Below are positions 27,403-36,113 of a DNA stretch of 64,000 nt, in pieces. The stretch lies in NCBI GenBank assembly GCA_028345095.1, contig JAOMCQ010000002.1, forward strand, positions 33,439-97,438, in the 5' to 3' direction. The position numbers and the translations under genes were made by a program. This stretch comes from Candidatus Nitrosopelagicus sp. (GTDB lineage: Archaea > Thermoproteota > Nitrososphaeria > Nitrososphaerales > Nitrosopumilaceae). The notes beneath the pieces are model-generated. The model saw only the letters and a program-made list of their open reading frames with translations. It did no database searches and was not told where the DNA came from. Each line of letters opens with the position of its first letter. The stretch's first letter is position 1.

Positions 27403-28971
27403 TTAAATTTTGATTTTAATATGAAAATTGTCCAATGAGAATACCCAATTTGATTTATCGTAAATAGTTCTTATTTCAATAATAAAATCATAATTGACAT
27501 CTTTTTGTAAAATAGGACCAGAAATTTCTAGTGGTGGAACAACGGATGCAATAAAGGCATTATGATCATATTGTCTTTCACCAGAAACTATGATGGAATC
27601 AGAATTATCTGTAATTATATTTAGTGTAAATACTTCTTCTTCAACATAGAAAAAATCACTTAAAATAATTTCATCATTTTTCAATATTTTTAAGAAATAT
27701 GTGACATTTGGAATAACAGAATTATTAGTTTCATTAATTGTTTCAATCTTTAATTGTTTTTGGTACTCATTTTGATTATCTAAAAATTCAATTTCTATGT
27801 GTATTTTATGATCATCATAAATTTGTGATTGTGTCTCAAAAATTCTTTCCTTAATGTCAATAACTGGAGGAACTACAGTTTCTTTGATATCAGTAACAGG
27901 TTTCTCAGAAAAAAATTCAAATGAAAAAATACTACTAATCATCAATGATGTCTTATAATTTGATAAAAGAAAACGGATCTGATCTTCAAATTTATTTTCG
28001 TTTATTTCGTCAGTACTATATGTAGTTGGAATTTTGGATACAAAATCTTTTGGGAAAAATTCTAAAATTTCATTGTATAAGGCTTTAGCAATAATATTAT
28101 TTCCCTTATCAGAGACATGTCCTTGATCCCAATAGATAGGTGTAGATTCATTATCAAAAATTGTTCTTAAATTAATACTCGAGGTACAGTTTTCTAGATC
28201 ATCTAGGTTTGAAGTATACTTTTCATATTCAGATAAGGAATTCATTAGAGGTATATCATTATAGTTTGTGCCTAAAGTAGAATATTCTGTTTCTTGTTTT
28301 GTTAGTATTTTATTTCCAAATCCTGCAATTGGTTGTAATGCAATAATAACATCAAAATTATTTTTTTGCCCTAATTCACACATTAGATTCCAGTTATTAT
28401 GTAAAGATTCTGCTGTGTTATCTGCACGTAAATCATTCCACCCATCATATACTATTATCATATCTGGAGAATAAGTCAATAATTTTCTTTCAAGCATTTT
28501 TGTTTCAGCGTATGAATCAGCACCTTGAATTCCTGCATTGATTATTTCAATTTTAAATTCATCATTATAATTTTGGAAAAATTCTTGTACATAACCTGGA
28601 ATTGTTGTTTGATCTGAGGTAGCACCATGACCAAACATTGTGGAGCCTCCTAACATGAAGATTCTATAAACATCGTCTAATTTTTCTGACGAGAATTCTT
28701 CACCTCTAAATCCTAAACTGTTTATGTTAATTGATTTACTCTGTTGATTAGGAATTAACTCATCACCAGAAGTTTTAACTTCATACAGATCAACGCATAA
28801 CTGACGTCTTTTTTCTTCATCCATATTCATAAAAATTTCATTTTCTTCAAATTCACAATTGATTTGTGCAACCCACCATACGTTTGCAATTACCTCTACA
28901 ACTAGGAATAAAATTAGCAATCCAATTATTCCTAAAAGTGATTGTTTTTTGTATGAAACTTGGACTGACAT
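27403..28971 (-). CDS. Membrane-anchored SGNH hydrolase of the carbamoylation cassette
   Basis: A 522-residue protein with one N-terminal membrane anchor (about residues 12-33) and the rest probably outside. The SGNH domain shows GGSTMFGHG near residue 107 (nucleophile Ser), NAGIQGADSYAETK, YDGWNDLRADN (Asn block), and DQGHVSDKGN near residue 280 (Asp-His). It is clearly a paralogue of the convergent gene at 25018-27396. The last ~160 residues are beta-rich and unrecognised. It overlaps the carbamoyltransferase start by one base. SGNH proteins in this setting may modify acyl or carbamoyl esters on the glycan, but the substrate is unknown. Confidence 0.82.
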   Translation of the reverse strand: MSVQVSYKKQSLLGIIGLLILFLVVEVIANVWWVAQINCEFEENEIFMNMDEEKRRQLCVDLYEVKTSGDELIPNQQSKSININSLGFRGEEFSSEKLDDVYRIFMLGGSTMFGHGATSDQTTIPGYVQEFFQNYNDEFKIEIINAGIQGADSYAETKMLERKLLTYSPDMIIVYDGWNDLRADNTAESLHNNWNLMCELGQKNNFDVIIALQPIAGFGNKILTKQETEYSTLGTNYNDIPLMNSLSEYEKYTSNLDDLENCTSSINLRTIFDNESTPIYWDQGHVSDKGNNIIAKALYNEILEFFPKDFVSKIPTTYSTDEINENKFEDQIRFLLSNYKTSLMISSIFSFEFFSEKPVTDIKETVVPPVIDIKERIFETQSQIYDDHKIHIEIEFLDNQNEYQKQLKIETINETNNSVIPNVTYFLKILKNDEIILSDFFYVEEEVFTLNIITDNSDSIIVSGERQYDHNAFIASVVPPLEISGPILQKDVNYDFIIEIRTIYDKSNWVFSLDNFHIKIKI

Positions 28972-30671
28972 TATCGTTTCACCATAAAATTTTTCATAAA
29001 TAGATAATCCATATCTGTTTTAGTTAACATGTTATACGCTTGTTCAGGAGTATTTACGATGGGTTCTCCTTTAACATTCATTGACGTATTGATTATTACT
29101 GGAATTCCAGTTAATTTGTAAAACTGAGAAATTAGTTTGTGATATAGAGGATTTGAATTTTTTGAAACTGTTTGAACTCTACCTGTTCCGTCAACATGAG
29201 TAACAGCAGGTATTTTATCAGGTTTTTTCACAGGTGCAACCATAAGCATGTATGGACTAGGAATATCTATATCAAAATAATCGGAATAGTATTCTTCTAA
29301 AATTGAAGGTGCAAATGGTCTGAAAGATTCCCTATGTTTGATTTTTTCATTTAGTATATCTTTCATTTCTTTTCTACGTGGATCAGCCAAAATACTTCTA
29401 TTACCAAGAGCTCTAGGACCCCATTCCATTTTCCCTTGATACCATCCTACAACATTACCTTCTGAAATTAATTTTGCACATTTTTCAATTGTACTAGTAT
29501 CATCTAATTCTTCATATTGGATATTTGTAGTATCAAGAAAGTGTTTAATTTCATCATTAGAGTATGAAGGTCCAACGTAAACATTTTCTATAATAGATTG
29601 GGCAGTATCATGTATCATTCTTTTTTGTTTCTTATAAGAAAAATAGAGATACTGTGCACACCCCACAGCACTTCCCGCATCACCAGGTGATGGTGGAATA
29701 TGTACATTTTCAAATTGACTTTCTTTTAGAATTCTATAATTTGCAACACCGTTTAACGCAACACCACCGCCAAGACATAGATTTTTACTCTGAGTTTTTT
29801 CATATACGTGTTCTACCATTTTTAATAAAATATCTTCAAGTACTTTTTGGGCACTTGCTCCAATATCAAAATGAATTTGTTTTGTTTCTTCATTTTCATT
29901 TCTTCTTTTTATTCCAAATAATTCTGAAAATTTGGAATTCGTCATAACTTTGTCGTATGTAAATGCAAAATATTCCATGTTAAGATGTATACTTCCATCG
30001 TTTTTTACATCGATTAGATTATTCCAAATCAGATCATAGTATTTTGGCTTTCCAAAAGAGGCCAAGCCCATTAATTTGTATTCACCTTCATTTACTTGGA
30101 ACCCTAAAAAATATGTAAATGCAGAATAAAATAATCCAAGAGAATGAGGCCATCGAATATCTTGTAGTAATTTTACAGAATTATTATCACCTGTTCCAAT
30201 AGATGTTGTAGACCATTCTCCTACACCGTCTGTTGTCAAAATTGCGGATTCTTCAAAAGGAGATGTAAAAAAACTGTATGCTGCATGGGATAGATGATGT
30301 TCAGGAAATATTATATCTCCATGAAAACCTTTCAAACTTTTCTTAATATCATTTTTAATCCATAATCGTTTATGTAGCCATTTAGGAATTGTATTTACAA
30401 AACTGTACAGCCCACGTGGAGCAACTGCAATATAATTATCCAATAGACGTTCAAATTTTAGAACTGGTTTATCGTAAAATGCAACTGAATTAATCTGTTC
30501 AGGCAAGATATTTGCCTCTTTCAGACACCAGTCTATAGCTCTTCGTGGAAAATCATCATCAAATTTTTTTCTTGAGAATCGTTCTTCCTCAACTGCTGCA
30601 ATGACATGTCCGTCTTTAAGTAATGCAGCAGCGGAATCATGATAATAGCAAGATATTCCTAAACTAAACAT
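28971..30671 (-). CDS. O-carbamoyltransferase (NodU/CmcH/TobZ family)
   Basis: A 566-residue two-domain carbamoyltransferase. The N-terminal Kae1/TsaD-like domain begins GISCYYHDSAAALL, with EEERFSRKKFDDDFP, HHLSHAAYSFF (metal-binding His residues) and LTTDGVGEWST. The middle has LCLGGGVALNGVANYR. The C-terminal domain has WYQGKMEWGPRALGNRSILADPR and the ending GIPVIINTSMNVKGEPIVNTP. Family members first make carbamoyl-AMP from carbamoyl phosphate and ATP, then carbamoylate a sugar hydroxyl. It belongs to a four-gene reverse-strand operon with DUF5989, SxtJ and SGNH genes, joined by 1-2 nt spacing or overlap. Confidence 0.93.
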   Translation of the reverse strand: MFSLGISCYYHDSAAALLKDGHVIAAVEEERFSRKKFDDDFPRRAIDWCLKEANILPEQINSVAFYDKPVLKFERLLDNYIAVAPRGLYSFVNTIPKWLHKRLWIKNDIKKSLKGFHGDIIFPEHHLSHAAYSFFTSPFEESAILTTDGVGEWSTTSIGTGDNNSVKLLQDIRWPHSLGLFYSAFTYFLGFQVNEGEYKLMGLASFGKPKYYDLIWNNLIDVKNDGSIHLNMEYFAFTYDKVMTNSKFSELFGIKRRNENEETKQIHFDIGASAQKVLEDILLKMVEHVYEKTQSKNLCLGGGVALNGVANYRILKESQFENVHIPPSPGDAGSAVGCAQYLYFSYKKQKRMIHDTAQSIIENVYVGPSYSNDEIKHFLDTTNIQYEELDDTSTIEKCAKLISEGNVVGWYQGKMEWGPRALGNRSILADPRRKEMKDILNEKIKHRESFRPFAPSILEEYYSDYFDIDIPSPYMLMVAPVKKPDKIPAVTHVDGTGRVQTVSKNSNPLYHKLISQFYKLTGIPVIINTSMNVKGEPIVNTPEQAYNMLTKTDMDYLFMKNFMVKR

Positions 30672-31027
30672 CAGTATTGTTTCACAATCCTTTGTGAGTT
30701 TGTCTCTTCAATATCCAACCAGTAAGTTTCTTTATTCTTTTTTAGTCTTAGCAGATCTATACGTAATAATTTGAATAATATTCCGTAAATAGATATCATG
30801 AAAATAAACAATAGACCTAAAAATACAATTGTGTTAAAAATTGCAAATTTATCTAATCCTTTTGAAATTTTATATGAAAAAATTTGAGTTATAGCCAATA
30901 TCGAAATAGAGAAAATCAATAACACTTCATATGAAAAATAACCTGTTGTAGAAGTTATTATGAAAAACCAAAAAGTTAATCCTGCAGTTACTGCAATTGA
31001 TTTAAACCGTGGTGATGAAAGCTTCAT
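30671..31027 (-). CDS. SxtJ-like small membrane protein
   Basis: A 118-residue protein with three hydrophobic helices (about residues 12-30, 34-52 and 60-85) and a charged C-terminus ending LKKNKETYWLDIEE. It resembles the SxtJ family, small membrane proteins that sit next to NodU-type carbamoyltransferases in many bacterial and archaeal glycan clusters. Its role is unknown. Its stop overlaps the carbamoyltransferase start by one base, and the DUF5989 gene is 2 nt upstream, so the three are translated as a unit. A membrane platform for the carbamoyltransferase is a guess. Confidence 0.7.
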   Translation of the reverse strand: MKLSSPRFKSIAVTAGLTFWFFIITSTTGYFSYEVLLIFSISILAITQIFSYKISKGLDKFAIFNTIVFLGLLFIFMISIYGILFKLLRIDLLRLKKNKETYWLDIEETNSQRIVKQY

Positions 31028-31029
31028 TT

Positions 31030-31179
31030 CTAAATTGGATAAATAAATGCAATCAAACCTGATTGAGACAATGTTGTGACTCCAATTAGTGCAATTAATA
31101 GAATGAGAATAGGAAACATGTAGAATTTGCGTCTATGAACAAATAATTCAAAAATTTCTTTAATTGTGCTAAATATCAT
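31030..31179 (-). CDS. DUF5989-like single-span membrane protein
   Basis: About 49 residues from the ATG at 31179; the frame stays open up to another ATG at 31221, but the family pattern begins at the later Met. It reads as a short amphipathic start (FELFVHRRKFYMFPI), one membrane helix and the end SQSGLIAFIYPI. This matches my memory of DUF5989 (charged RRKxWxxP, a helix, then S-x-x-x-FIY). DUF5989 commonly precedes SxtJ and the carbamoyltransferase. Function unknown. Confidence 0.65.
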   Translation of the reverse strand: MIFSTIKEIFELFVHRRKFYMFPILILLIALIGVTTLSQSGLIAFIYPI

Positions 31180-31270
31180 GATATTTCCATGTAAAAATAG
31201 GTTCATAATAATTTTTACCATATTAGTTATAGATTAATTATAGTTTAATAGATAATTTTTAAAATAATTC

Positions 31271-32143
31271 TCAGCTACAGAGACAAGCACCAAATACACC
31301 TGCAGAATCACCAAGCTGATTTTTTACAATTGGTGTATCAATTATATCACTGAATACATTTTGATAAACAAGATTTTTTCCTTCATCGTACAAGAAATCA
31401 ATGTTTGATAAACCACCACCAAGAACAATCATATCTGGATCTAAGATATCAATAACATTTGCTAATGCTAATCCAAAATTATCTAAAAACATTTTTTTCC
31501 AATTAAGAAAATTTGGATTATTAGAATTTTGCAATATATCAGGTAGTTTTTGATTTAGATTAGATAGTTCTAACCAAGTTTTTTCTAATGCAGGACCACT
31601 GATGTACGTTTCAACACATCCTTTATTTCCACAATAACAAGTATTTCCATCACTATGAAGACAGTGATGGCCCCATTCACCAGCAATATTTGTTCGTCCA
31701 TGATGAATTTTTCCATCAATAATTATTCCACCTCCAACTCCAGTTCCCATTATAATACCAAATACCAAGTTTGAATTCTTACCTACACCTAGTAATGCTT
31801 CTGCTAAAGCAAAACAATTAGCATCATTTTCTATAGATACTTCATGATGTAGTATGTTTTTTAAATCATTTCGAAGATCTTGACCGATTAGACATTGGGT
31901 GTTACTATTTTTTATTAAACCTGAATTAAGAGAGAGTGCTCCAGGAGTACAAATACCAATACTAGTTTTTTCATTTGATTCTTGAGCAAGTTCAAGAACT
32001 AGATTTTTGATTGATCTCAGAATAGAGTTATACCCATCATCTTGATTTGTTGGAATACGTTTTCTGGTAATGTTTTGATAATTTTCATCAGTAAGTATTC
32101 CTTCAATTTTTGTTCCACCCAGATCAATACCAATTTTATTCAT
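31271..32143 (-). CDS. ROK-family sugar kinase (glucokinase-like)
   Basis: A 290-residue ROK kinase. The N-terminal phosphate-1 motif is GIDLGGTKIEGIL and ENDANCFALAEA, near residue 110, supplies the catalytic Asp. GIIMGTGVGGGIIIDGKIHHG, in two pieces, is the phosphate-2 loop; GEWGHHCL and the zinc motif CYCGNKGCVETY follow, and VLGGGLSN is the adenosine site. It would phosphorylate glucose or an N-acetylhexosamine with ATP in the cytoplasm, feeding nucleotide-sugar synthesis. The start is the ATG at 32143. Sugar specificity cannot be read. Confidence 0.9.
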   Translation of the reverse strand: MNKIGIDLGGTKIEGILTDENYQNITRKRIPTNQDDGYNSILRSIKNLVLELAQESNEKTSIGICTPGALSLNSGLIKNSNTQCLIGQDLRNDLKNILHHEVSIENDANCFALAEALLGVGKNSNLVFGIIMGTGVGGGIIIDGKIHHGRTNIAGEWGHHCLHSDGNTCYCGNKGCVETYISGPALEKTWLELSNLNQKLPDILQNSNNPNFLNWKKMFLDNFGLALANVIDILDPDMIVLGGGLSNIDFLYDEGKNLVYQNVFSDIIDTPIVKNQLGDSAGVFGACLCS

Positions 32144-32217
32144 GTAATCTGAAGAAAATGGACAATAGATAAGTCCTCAGTGGATTTTATATCTAAAAAT
32201 TACCTATGTTGTTTATG

Positions 32218-32323
32218 AAAAGTGGTTCTAATAACAACCTACAAAATTTTTGCCGTCATAGCCAACCCTTACAAGAATTGTCATTTTGTATGTAGGATTT
32301 TTTGTTATTAAGAACCACTTTTT
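32218..32323. repeat. 106-nt imperfect inverted repeat between thermosome and ROK genes
   Basis: The left arm begins AAAAGTGGTTCTAATAAC (32218-32235) and the right arm, 32304-32323, is its reverse complement with one extra base. The pairing continues inward as CCTACAAAAT against ATTTTGTATGTAGG with small bulges, leaving a loop of about 40 nt. It lies just 3' of the thermosome stop (reverse strand) and 75 nt before the ROK start. It could be a miniature inverted-repeat element, a processed RNA hairpin or an attenuator/terminator. No flanking target duplication was confirmed. Confidence 0.75.
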
Positions 32324-32329
32324 GAAAAT

Positions 32330-33961
32330 TTAACCCATTGGAGGCATGCCTGGAGGCATACCACCGCCAGAACCACCAGAAATAGCAATTACATCATCAA
32401 TTCTTAGAATCATACATGCTGCTTCTGTTGCAGATTTGATAATTTGTTCTTTTACAACAACTGGTTCAACAATATTTTGTGATAACATATCAGTAACACT
32501 GCCTTCTTTTGCATTAATTCCAGTCCATTTTTTTCCTTCACTTTGTTTTGCACGTAATTTAACCATAGTATCAATTGGATCCATTCCAGCATTTTCAGCA
32601 ATTGTTAATGGAATAACTTCTAGTGCTTCAGCAAATTTGTTAATAGCTAATTGTTGTCTTCCCTCAAATCGCTCGGACCAATCTTTTAAGAAAGAAGCTA
32701 ATACTGCTTCAGGTGCACCGCCACCTGCAACTATCTCCGGTTTTTCAATTACATCTTTTACAACCATTAAAGAATCATGTATGGAACGATCAACTTCATC
32801 AACTACCCTTTGTGAACCACCACGAATCAGTAATGTTACAGACTGTGGATTTTTACAGCCTTCAATGAAAACCCATTTATCAGATTCAACTTTCTTTTGT
32901 TGAACTAAGTTTGCTGCTCCTAGATCCTTTTCAGATATATCTTCAATGTTTGAAGTTATACGTGCACCAGTTGCTTTTGAAAGTTTAGTCATATCACTTT
33001 CTTTTACACGTCTAACTGCCAAGATTCCATGCTTCGACAAAAAGTGTTGAGCCATATCATCAATTCCTTTTTGACAGATTACAACATTTGCTCCAATTGA
33101 ATGAATTTTATCTACCATAGTTTTGATCATTCTATTCTCTTCTTCAAGGAACATTTGCATTTGTGTTGGATCATTAATTCTAATTTCTGCACTCATTTCA
33201 GTTTTTTCAATTTCCATTGCAGTATTCAATAATGCAATCTTTGCTTGTTGAACTTTATTTGGCATTCCAGAGTGAACTACTTCCTTATCTAAAACAATTC
33301 CTTTAATCAATGATGTATCTTGAATTGAACCACCTGCCTTTTTTTCAACCTTAAGATTATCAAGATCCACAGAAGATTTGTTAGTATTTGTTTCTGTTAT
33401 ATTCATAATTGAATCAACAACAATTTTTGAAAGTGATTCACTATCTTCTGAGATTAATTTTGATTCCATACTTGTACTTGCAACTTTTAACAAAGTTTCT
33501 CTATCATCAGGTGTTACTTTTTTTGAAATTTCAGATAAGATTTCTAGTGCTTTTTCAGATGCTGCTTGAAATCCTTCAATGATAACTGAGGAATGTACAT
33601 CTTTTTTGAGTAATTCTTCTGCTTTTGCCAATAATGTACCAGCAAAAATAACAGATGATGTTGTTCCATCACCAACTTCAGTATCAATTGTTTTTGATAT
33701 CTCAATCATCATTTTAGCTGCTGGATGTTGTGCATCAATTTCTTTTAGAATTGTAGCACCATCGTTTGTAATTGTAACATCACCTAATGAATCAACTAAC
33801 ATTTTATCCAATCCACGTGGACCTAAACTTGACTTCACAATATCTGCAACCATTTTTGCAGCCATTATGTTATTTTTTTGTGCATCTCTACCTTTTTCTT
33901 GTAAAGCACTTTCTTTTAGAACTAAAACAGGTCCATTTGGTGTTTGTTGGATTGAAGCCAC
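32330..33961 (-). CDS. ths: Thermosome subunit (group II chaperonin)
   Basis: A 543-residue chaperonin. The nucleotide-binding segments are VKSSLGPRGLDKMLVDSLGDVTITNDGATIL near residues 42-75 (in two parts) and GDGTTSSVIFAG near residue 97. GGGAPEAVLASFL near residue 410 and the GGMPPGMPPMG C-terminal tail are also thermosome hallmarks. It folds proteins in an ATP-driven double ring. The start is a GTG at 33961, with a TATA-like box 24-33 nt upstream that overlaps the stop of the preceding gene, so the mRNA is probably leaderless. Length is normal for the family. Confidence 0.97.
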   Translation of the reverse strand: MASIQQTPNGPVLVLKESALQEKGRDAQKNNIMAAKMVADIVKSSLGPRGLDKMLVDSLGDVTITNDGATILKEIDAQHPAAKMMIEISKTIDTEVGDGTTSSVIFAGTLLAKAEELLKKDVHSSVIIEGFQAASEKALEILSEISKKVTPDDRETLLKVASTSMESKLISEDSESLSKIVVDSIMNITETNTNKSSVDLDNLKVEKKAGGSIQDTSLIKGIVLDKEVVHSGMPNKVQQAKIALLNTAMEIEKTEMSAEIRINDPTQMQMFLEEENRMIKTMVDKIHSIGANVVICQKGIDDMAQHFLSKHGILAVRRVKESDMTKLSKATGARITSNIEDISEKDLGAANLVQQKKVESDKWVFIEGCKNPQSVTLLIRGGSQRVVDEVDRSIHDSLMVVKDVIEKPEIVAGGGAPEAVLASFLKDWSERFEGRQQLAINKFAEALEVIPLTIAENAGMDPIDTMVKLRAKQSEGKKWTGINAKEGSVTDMLSQNIVEPVVVKEQIIKSATEAACMILRIDDVIAISGGSGGGMPPGMPPMG

Positions 33962-33984
33962 GAATTTTTTTTCGTTAAATCCCC

Positions 33985-33994
33985 TTTTTATATT
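33985..33994 (-). promoter_or_regulatory. TATA box of the thermosome gene
   Basis: AATATAAAAA on the reverse strand is centred about 28 nt from the GTG start at 33961, the spacing expected for a leaderless archaeal transcript. It covers the stop codon of the amidohydrolase gene. Confidence 0.6.
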
Positions 33995-35760
33995 GTCGTC
34001 TGGATCGTTGGGATGAATTTTCTTGTTTTTACATCTACAATACCATTATACAGTATTCTAATGTCAGGTAATGCCAAAAAAGGCAAGAATAAAGGAATAA
34101 GATGTGGTTTTTTAAATTTACAACCAAAATCAGATAAAATATCATTAATTTTTGTAAAATTCTTTGTTACTTTGTCAATTGGATCGGTTGAAATTATTCC
34201 CCCAAACTGAAATGGTAAGGAGGCTAATGTTTTCCCATCTTTTACAACAATTATGCCACCTTGTGATTTAACAAGTTTATTTGCTGCATCAGCCATATCC
34301 TTCTCGTTTGAACCAATTACAATCATGTCATTTTCATGAAAACTCCATGTAGATGCAAATGCACCAATATCAGCACCAAAATTTTTTAAAAATCCAACAG
34401 TTTTGGTTTTACTACCGAATGTTCTATCCAATGCAGCTACTTTCCAGATATCTTTATCATATGATGGAATAATATTCAGATTTTTAACATTCAAATCAGC
34501 TACATCCTTTTTTGTTACAATCTCAGTTTTCATTGAGATTACATTAACAATTTCAGAATTATTTTTTGAAGTAACATGAAAATGTTCATCTGTTAATTTT
34601 TGAAGCTTGATAGTTTTTTGTATCCAAGTTGGTACTTTCGGAGTATGAATTTTTTCTAAAAGTTTTCCATTTGAAACAACAATTTTTCCACCTAAGATTA
34701 CCTTGTTAATTTTTATTTTTTTATAATCGTCTAGAATTAAAATATCAGCAATTTTACCAGGACCAATACCACCTAATTCATTTCCCATTTTATAATAATC
34801 AAAACAATTTTTTGAAGCCATAGAAATAGCGTCAATTGGATTCATTCCAAGTTTAATAGATTCTCTAACACAATGATCGATATGACCAATATTGGATATG
34901 TCAGAAGGATCTAATCCATCTGAACAAAACATTAATCGATTTTTGTATGTTCCATGTGAGAGTACAAGAGGAACAATTTCTTTTAAATCTCTACGAATCG
35001 AACCCTCTCGAATCATTATCCACATTCCAAGACGAAGTCTTTCTAATACTTGTTCAAAATTTATCGGTTCATGACAAGAAAATATACCGGATGAAATGTA
35101 GGAATTTAATTTTTTATCACTTGCTCCAGCAGTATGGCCATTAATTATACAATGATTATCATGCATTTGTTTTAATGATTTTATAGTTTTAGGATCTCTT
35201 TTAGTGACTTTAGTCCAAGAAAAAACTTCTCCTAATCCAACAACCGAACGTAAGTCAATTGCTTGTTTTTCTTCTTCGATACTGAGAGTTTTTCCATGAC
35301 TAAATTTTCTGTCAACAGGAAGACCACCAGGTATTGTATGAAAAAATCTCATCGGTAAATTTTCAGTTTGTCGTAAAAATTCCTTAAAACCTCTATAACC
35401 ACATACGCTAACAATATCGATTGAATCGGGGAATAGTGAGGTTACTCCACATAGTAATGATTTTTTTACAAATTCTGCAGGCGTTAGAAAATGATCAATG
35501 TGGATATGAGGATCAACAAAACTAGGACAGACATATTTGTTTTTTACATCTAAGATCTTGGTTTTTGGTCCACTAGTATGAGATGCATCATGACCAACAA
35601 ATGCAATTCTATCATTTTTGATTGATATTTGAATTCTTTCTTGAATTTCATTGGTATAGACATTGATTAGAGCACAATTTTGCAAGATTAGATCTGCAAA
35701 AGCATCTCCAATAGCTACTGAATTAATTTTAGATAATACTGAAGAAAATTTAGAATACAC
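33988..35760 (-). CDS. Adenine deaminase-like amidohydrolase, divergent
   Basis: A 590-residue amidohydrolase with the adenine deaminase layout: a DUF-type N-terminus, metal-dependent barrel, and a C-terminal domain. Metal-site residues that look conserved are the His-x-His in DPHIHIDHFLTP, the Glu in VVGLGEVFS, the His in INGHTAGAS, the His in FSCHEPI, and the Asp in FCSDGLDP. Motifs that differ from classical Ade are HIHIES (here HIHIDH), DPHEIANV (here DSIDIVSV) and TDD (here SDG). The protein may deaminate adenine to hypoxanthine, or it may have drifted to another substrate. The start is a GTG at 35760, with a TATA-like region near 35780-35790. It is divergent from L44e. Confidence 0.75.
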   Translation of the reverse strand: MYSKFSSVLSKINSVAIGDAFADLILQNCALINVYTNEIQERIQISIKNDRIAFVGHDASHTSGPKTKILDVKNKYVCPSFVDPHIHIDHFLTPAEFVKKSLLCGVTSLFPDSIDIVSVCGYRGFKEFLRQTENLPMRFFHTIPGGLPVDRKFSHGKTLSIEEEKQAIDLRSVVGLGEVFSWTKVTKRDPKTIKSLKQMHDNHCIINGHTAGASDKKLNSYISSGIFSCHEPINFEQVLERLRLGMWIMIREGSIRRDLKEIVPLVLSHGTYKNRLMFCSDGLDPSDISNIGHIDHCVRESIKLGMNPIDAISMASKNCFDYYKMGNELGGIGPGKIADILILDDYKKIKINKVILGGKIVVSNGKLLEKIHTPKVPTWIQKTIKLQKLTDEHFHVTSKNNSEIVNVISMKTEIVTKKDVADLNVKNLNIIPSYDKDIWKVAALDRTFGSKTKTVGFLKNFGADIGAFASTWSFHENDMIVIGSNEKDMADAANKLVKSQGGIIVVKDGKTLASLPFQFGGIISTDPIDKVTKNFTKINDILSDFGCKFKKPHLIPLFLPFLALPDIRILYNGIVDVKTRKFIPTIQTTI

Positions 35761-35800
35761 ACTTGAAGATAGTCTCAGATATTATTATAGATTGAAGCGA

Positions 35801-35810
35801 TGTTTAAATT
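35801..35810 (+). promoter_or_regulatory. TATA box for L44e-S27e
   Basis: TGTTTAAATT is centred about 26 nt upstream of the ATG at 35832, suggesting a leaderless ribosomal-protein transcript divergent from the amidohydrolase gene. Confidence 0.6.
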
Positions 35811-35831
35811 ACGGTCAACGAGGGACAATCT

Positions 35832-36113
35832 ATGAATTTACCAAAAGAGACTAGATCGTATTGTCCAAAATGTAAAAGTCATCAGACAATGAAAGTCTCA
35901 ATTTACAAAGCTGGAAAGAGAAGAGGTTCAGCAGCAGGCGAAAGAAGACATGCTTTAAGGAAAAAGGGATATGGTGGGCAAAAATTTCCAAAACTTGCAA
36001 AACCTGCTAAAACTACTAAAAAAGTTACACTAATTGAAACATGTACTACATGTAAAAAGAAAATGATGAATAAAGGAATAAGAATTAGAAAATTCGAGTT
36101 GATTGCAGTATGA
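35832..36113 (+). CDS. rpl44e: Ribosomal protein L44e
   Basis: A 93-residue large-subunit protein. It has a zinc ribbon with two Cys pairs: YCPKCKSHQT near residue 11 and CTTCKKKM near residue 73. The basic middle (KAGKRRGSAAGERRHALRKKGYGGQ) and the YGGQKFPKLAKP stretch are diagnostic. It binds 23S rRNA near the E site. The ending overlaps the S27e start (ATGA), a gene pair conserved in archaea. Length is normal. Confidence 0.97.
   Translation: MNLPKETRSYCPKCKSHQTMKVSIYKAGKRRGSAAGERRHALRKKGYGGQKFPKLAKPAKTTKKVTLIETCTTCKKKMMNKGIRIRKFELIAV

Noticed and set aside
29654..29947. Open frame antisense to the carbamoyltransferase
   Set aside because: Product is low-complexity (His/Phe/Gln-rich) and lies wholly inside a conserved gene.
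32218..32323. Insertion sequence
   Set aside because: No transposase frame is inside or next to the inverted repeat; at most a MITE-like remnant.
33579..34016. Long open frame antisense to the thermosome gene
   Set aside because: It runs opposite a highly conserved chaperonin and mirrors its codon bias; the product has no recognisable domain.
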